Below, piece after piece: positions 14,293 to 16,340 of a stretch of DNA of 16,340 nt; positions within the stretch are counted from its first letter, which is position 1; each line of letters starts with the position of its first letter. The notes beneath the pieces are model-generated. The model was given only the letters and a program-made list of their open reading frames with translations, was not told the origin of the DNA and did no database searches. The translations under genes and the position numbers were made by a program. Source of the stretch: an uncultured Collinsella sp. (GTDB taxonomy: Bacteria > Actinomycetota > Coriobacteriia > Coriobacteriales > Coriobacteriaceae); assembly GCA_937958315.1 (NCBI GenBank), contig CALFGH010000256.1, positions 1-16,340 of the forward strand, in the 5' to 3' direction.

Positions 14293-14322
14293 ACCAGCCC
14301 CTTCTATGTAAACGGAGTGACC

Positions 14323-15234
14323 ATGTCCCACAACACCCTGCCGACCGTTGCCGAGCTTTCGGGCGAGATGCGCGAGCGTCTTGCCAAGGTCAAGTATGTC
14401 TTTACCGATCTGGACGCCACGATGCTCGCCCCCGGCTCGTGCGTGCTGCGCGATAACGACGGCAATCCCTCGACCAAGCTCGTCGAGGCGGTTGTCGCGC
14501 TCGCTCGTGCCGGCATCCAGGTGGTCCCCACCTCGGGTCGCAATCGCACCATGATCCATGAGGACGCCCGCGTGCTCGGCCTCAACTCCTACATCGGCGA
14601 GATGGGCGGCCTGGTCATGTACGACCTCAAGGCCAACGACTGGGAGTACCTGACGGGCGACATGCCCTACGACCCCGCCTGCGGTCTCACGCCGCACCAG
14701 GTGATCGAGCAGACTGGCGTGTGCGAGAAGATCCTTGCCCGCTGGCCGCACAAGATCGAATACCACAACGACATGTCGACCGGCTACAAGTACCGTGAGG
14801 TCACCGTCGGCATGCGCGGCGATGTGCCCGACGATGAGGTCCAGGCCATCCTGGACGAGGCCGGCTGCGGTCTGGTCTGGGCTTGCAACGGCCATCTGAC
14901 TCACCTGTCCAAGCCGACGACGCTCGAGCTTAATCGCGTCGAGGACGGCCGCGCCTTCAACATCAATCCGGCGGGTCTCAACAAAGGCGTTGCCATTGCG
15001 CGCTTCTGCGAGCACCTGGGGATCGAGCGCGAGGAGACGCTTGCGCTCGGCGACTCCGAGTCCGACTTCTACATGGCCGACCATGTTGGCATGTTCTGCC
15101 TGGTCGAGAACGGTCTGACGAGCGCCGGTGCCCCGGAGTTCTTGGACGCCTGCGACAATGCCTATGTAACGCGCGGCAAGATTGTTGACGGTTGGGCGGC
15201 AACGGCCGAGCTGTTGGTCGCGGCCCGTTCGTAG
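14323..15234 (+). CDS. HAD-superfamily hydrolase (Cof-like, type IIB cap)
   Basis: This 303-residue cytosolic enzyme is probably a phosphatase. HAD motif I is FTDLDATML with nucleophile D29 and acid D31. Motif II is PTSGRN (69-74, S71). Motif III lysine is K221 in LNKGVAI. Motif IV is ALGDSESDF (241-249, D244 and D248 bind magnesium). The long insert between motifs II and III (about 90-215) fits a C2-type cap, as in Cof phosphatases and sugar-phosphate phosphatases. The substrate is not recognisable. ATG 14323 is chosen with GGAGTGA just before it, while the GTG at 14317 lies inside that ribosome site. It sits 30 bases after murE and 51 before murI, so it is probably in their operon. A link to cell-wall metabolism is only an inference from position. 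Confidence 0.82.
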   Translation: MSHNTLPTVAELSGEMRERLAKVKYVFTDLDATMLAPGSCVLRDNDGNPSTKLVEAVVALARAGIQVVPTSGRNRTMIHEDARVLGLNSYIGEMGGLVMYDLKANDWEYLTGDMPYDPACGLTPHQVIEQTGVCEKILARWPHKIEYHNDMSTGYKYREVTVGMRGDVPDDEVQAILDEAGCGLVWACNGHLTHLSKPTTLELNRVEDGRAFNINPAGLNKGVAIARFCEHLGIEREETLALGDSESDFYMADHVGMFCLVENGLTSAGAPEFLDACDNAYVTRGKIVDGWAATAELLVAARS

Positions 15235-15285
15235 CGCGACGCATCACGCATGGTCGCATTTTTCGAGAGAGAATCTGGTGAGGTA

Positions 15286-16170
15286 ATGTCCGATATCGAT
15301 AATCTGGCCGGGGACACGCGTCCGATCGGCGTGTTCGACTCGGGCCTGGGCGGCTTAACGGTCGCGCGCGCGATCGCAACGGCGCTTCCGCACGAGTCCG
15401 TCTACTATTTCGGTGACACAAAGCGCTGCCCTTATGGCACCCGCACCGAGGACGAGGTTCGCTCGTTTGCGCTGCAGGCGGGCCGCTGGCTATCGAGGCA
15501 CGACGTTAAGATCATGGTCATCGCCTGTAACACGGCGACCGCCGCGGCCTTGCGTCTGGCTCAGCAAGTGCTCGACGTTCCTGTGATCGGCGTGATCGCC
15601 CCGGGCGCACGCGCCGCCATCAACAGCACGCGTACGCGTCGCGTGGGCGTGCTCGCCACCAACCTCACCATTCGCTCGGGCGCCTACACGCGCGCCATCC
15701 AGGATTTGGATGCTGGTGTCGATGTGTATGGCTGCCCGGCTTCGAGCTTTGTCGAGGTCGTCGAGCACGAGCTCGCCTCGGGCGCGCATCTGCAGGAGCA
15801 GTGGCTCGAGAACGAGGATATTTTTGATACGCCAGCCGTTCGCGCGCTGGTCGGCACCACGGTCGAGCCGCTGCACGATCGTGGCATCGATACCGTGGTA
15901 CTCGGCTGCACGCATTTCCCGCTGCTGGTGGGTCCCATCCGCCATGCGCTAGGACCCGGGGTGCGCGTGGTGAGCTCCGCCGAGGAGACCACCCGCGAGC
16001 TGACCGATATCCTCACGCGCCGTGAGCAGCTGGCGGGCGATGCCGCCGAGCCACAGCATCGCTTTGCCACCACGTCTGACAACATTGCCGAGTTTGCGGT
16101 GGCGGGTAGCTTTATCTTTGGCCAGCCGCTTAAAAGCATCGAGCATGTCGATATCGACGAACTCGGTTAG
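15286..16170 (+). CDS. murI: MurI, glutamate racemase
   Basis: MurI converts L-glutamate to D-glutamate, the second residue of the peptidoglycan stem peptide and part of the substrate of MurE. The 294-residue protein has IGVFDSGLGGLTV (14-26), YFGDTKRCPYG (41-51), the first catalytic cysteine C81 in IACNTATAA (79-87) and the second, C208, in GCTHFPLL (207-214). Both cysteines act as acid/base without PLP. ATG 15286 follows GGTGAGGTA and starts close to the conserved core. An upstream in-frame ATG (15250) has no ribosome site. Gaps of 51 and 53 bases on either side, with no terminator, suggest cotranscription with the HAD gene and rph. Confidence 0.95.
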   Translation: MSDIDNLAGDTRPIGVFDSGLGGLTVARAIATALPHESVYYFGDTKRCPYGTRTEDEVRSFALQAGRWLSRHDVKIMVIACNTATAAALRLAQQVLDVPVIGVIAPGARAAINSTRTRRVGVLATNLTIRSGAYTRAIQDLDAGVDVYGCPASSFVEVVEHELASGAHLQEQWLENEDIFDTPAVRALVGTTVEPLHDRGIDTVVLGCTHFPLLVGPIRHALGPGVRVVSSAEETTRELTDILTRREQLAGDAAEPQHRFATTSDNIAEFAVAGSFIFGQPLKSIEHVDIDELG

Positions 16171-16223
16171 GCTCGCAATGTCGCCGGAGGCTTCGCCACA
16201 TCTTTTGCCGAAAGGATAGTTCC

Positions 16224-16340
16224 ATGGAATACATGCAGGTTAACCGCGCCAACGGCCGCGCCGCCAACGAGCTGCGCCCCGTTAAGCTCACCCGCGGCGT
16301 CATGAAGCACGCCCACGGCTCGTGTTTGGCCGAGTTCGGT
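16224..16340 (+). CDS. rph: RNase PH (5' part, runs off the window)
   Basis: The first 39 codons are visible and remain open to the window edge. They contain NRANGRAANELRPVKLTRG (7-25) and HAHGSCLAEFG (29-39), which match the conserved start of RNase PH (R-x-x-G-R-x-x-x-E-L-R-P-V and H-A-x-G-S-x-L-x-x-F-G). RNase PH trims tRNA 3' ends by phosphorolysis. AAAGGATAG lies just before the ATG. A murI-rph order is common in Gram-positive bacteria and is often followed by rdgB, which would lie outside this window. The first ATG is used; another at 16233 is possible. Confidence 0.88.
   Translation, partial: MEYMQVNRANGRAANELRPVKLTRGVMKHAHGSCLAEFG

Noticed and set aside
12799..15084. 761-codon open frame on the minus strand
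   Set aside because: It lies antisense to murE and the HAD gene, both clearly recognised. GC-rich codon bias often leaves the opposite strand open. Its translation is rich in His, Arg and Gly and resembles no family.
1..16340. CRISPR array, toxin-antitoxin pair or phage module
   Set aside because: I saw no regularly spaced direct repeats, no short overlapping gene pairs of that kind and no integrase or structural phage genes.

Overview
The window looks like chromosomal DNA from a GC-rich Gram-positive bacterium. The best guess is a Coriobacteriia member such as Collinsella. This is inferred from the GC-rich coding bias, a lysine-type (not diaminopimelate-type) MurE, and a riboflavin ECF importer with fused ATPases. 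No rRNA or other taxonomic marker is present, so the assignment is tentative.

Region 1 (about 250-4720, rightward) concerns flavins. A sigma70-like promoter and an FMN riboswitch lead into ribU, a fused EcfA1-EcfA2 ATPase gene and ecfT, all overlapping by 1-4 bases. Together they form a complete ECF-type riboflavin importer. Two tandem paralogous genes for pyridoxamine-phosphate-oxidase-fold proteins, which probably bind a flavin, follow. Region 2 (about 4720-9950, rightward) is an arginine/ornithine operon, argC-argJ-argB-argD. It is preceded by a tandem pair of ArgR-type boxes spaced exactly 3 bp apart and closed by a strong hairpin terminator. ArgJ has the acetyl-recycling architecture, and ArgB carries the N-terminal helix seen in arginine-inhibited enzymes.

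Region 3 (9950-10500) has no protein-coding gene. It holds a 224-bp element bounded by near-perfect 32-bp inverted repeats, with further dyads nested inside. Next come a very GC-rich stretch ending in a tRNA-3'-end-like relic, and a leftward tRNA-Val(UAC) gene with its own promoter and terminator.

Region 4 (10507-16340) begins with a leftward asnB. Its leader contains a strong intrinsic terminator upstream of the start codon, which suggests attenuation. Divergently, murE (lysine/ornithine type), a HAD phosphatase gene, murI and the start of rph run rightward. Peptidoglycan precursor synthesis (MurE, MurI) is the theme on this side, and AsnB might feed asparagine or amidation chemistry into it.

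Most of the window is ordinary housekeeping and biosynthesis. The most unusual items are the inverted-repeat element at 9977-10200 and the asnB leader. No CRISPR array, transposase, phage gene or obvious new enzymatic system was seen.
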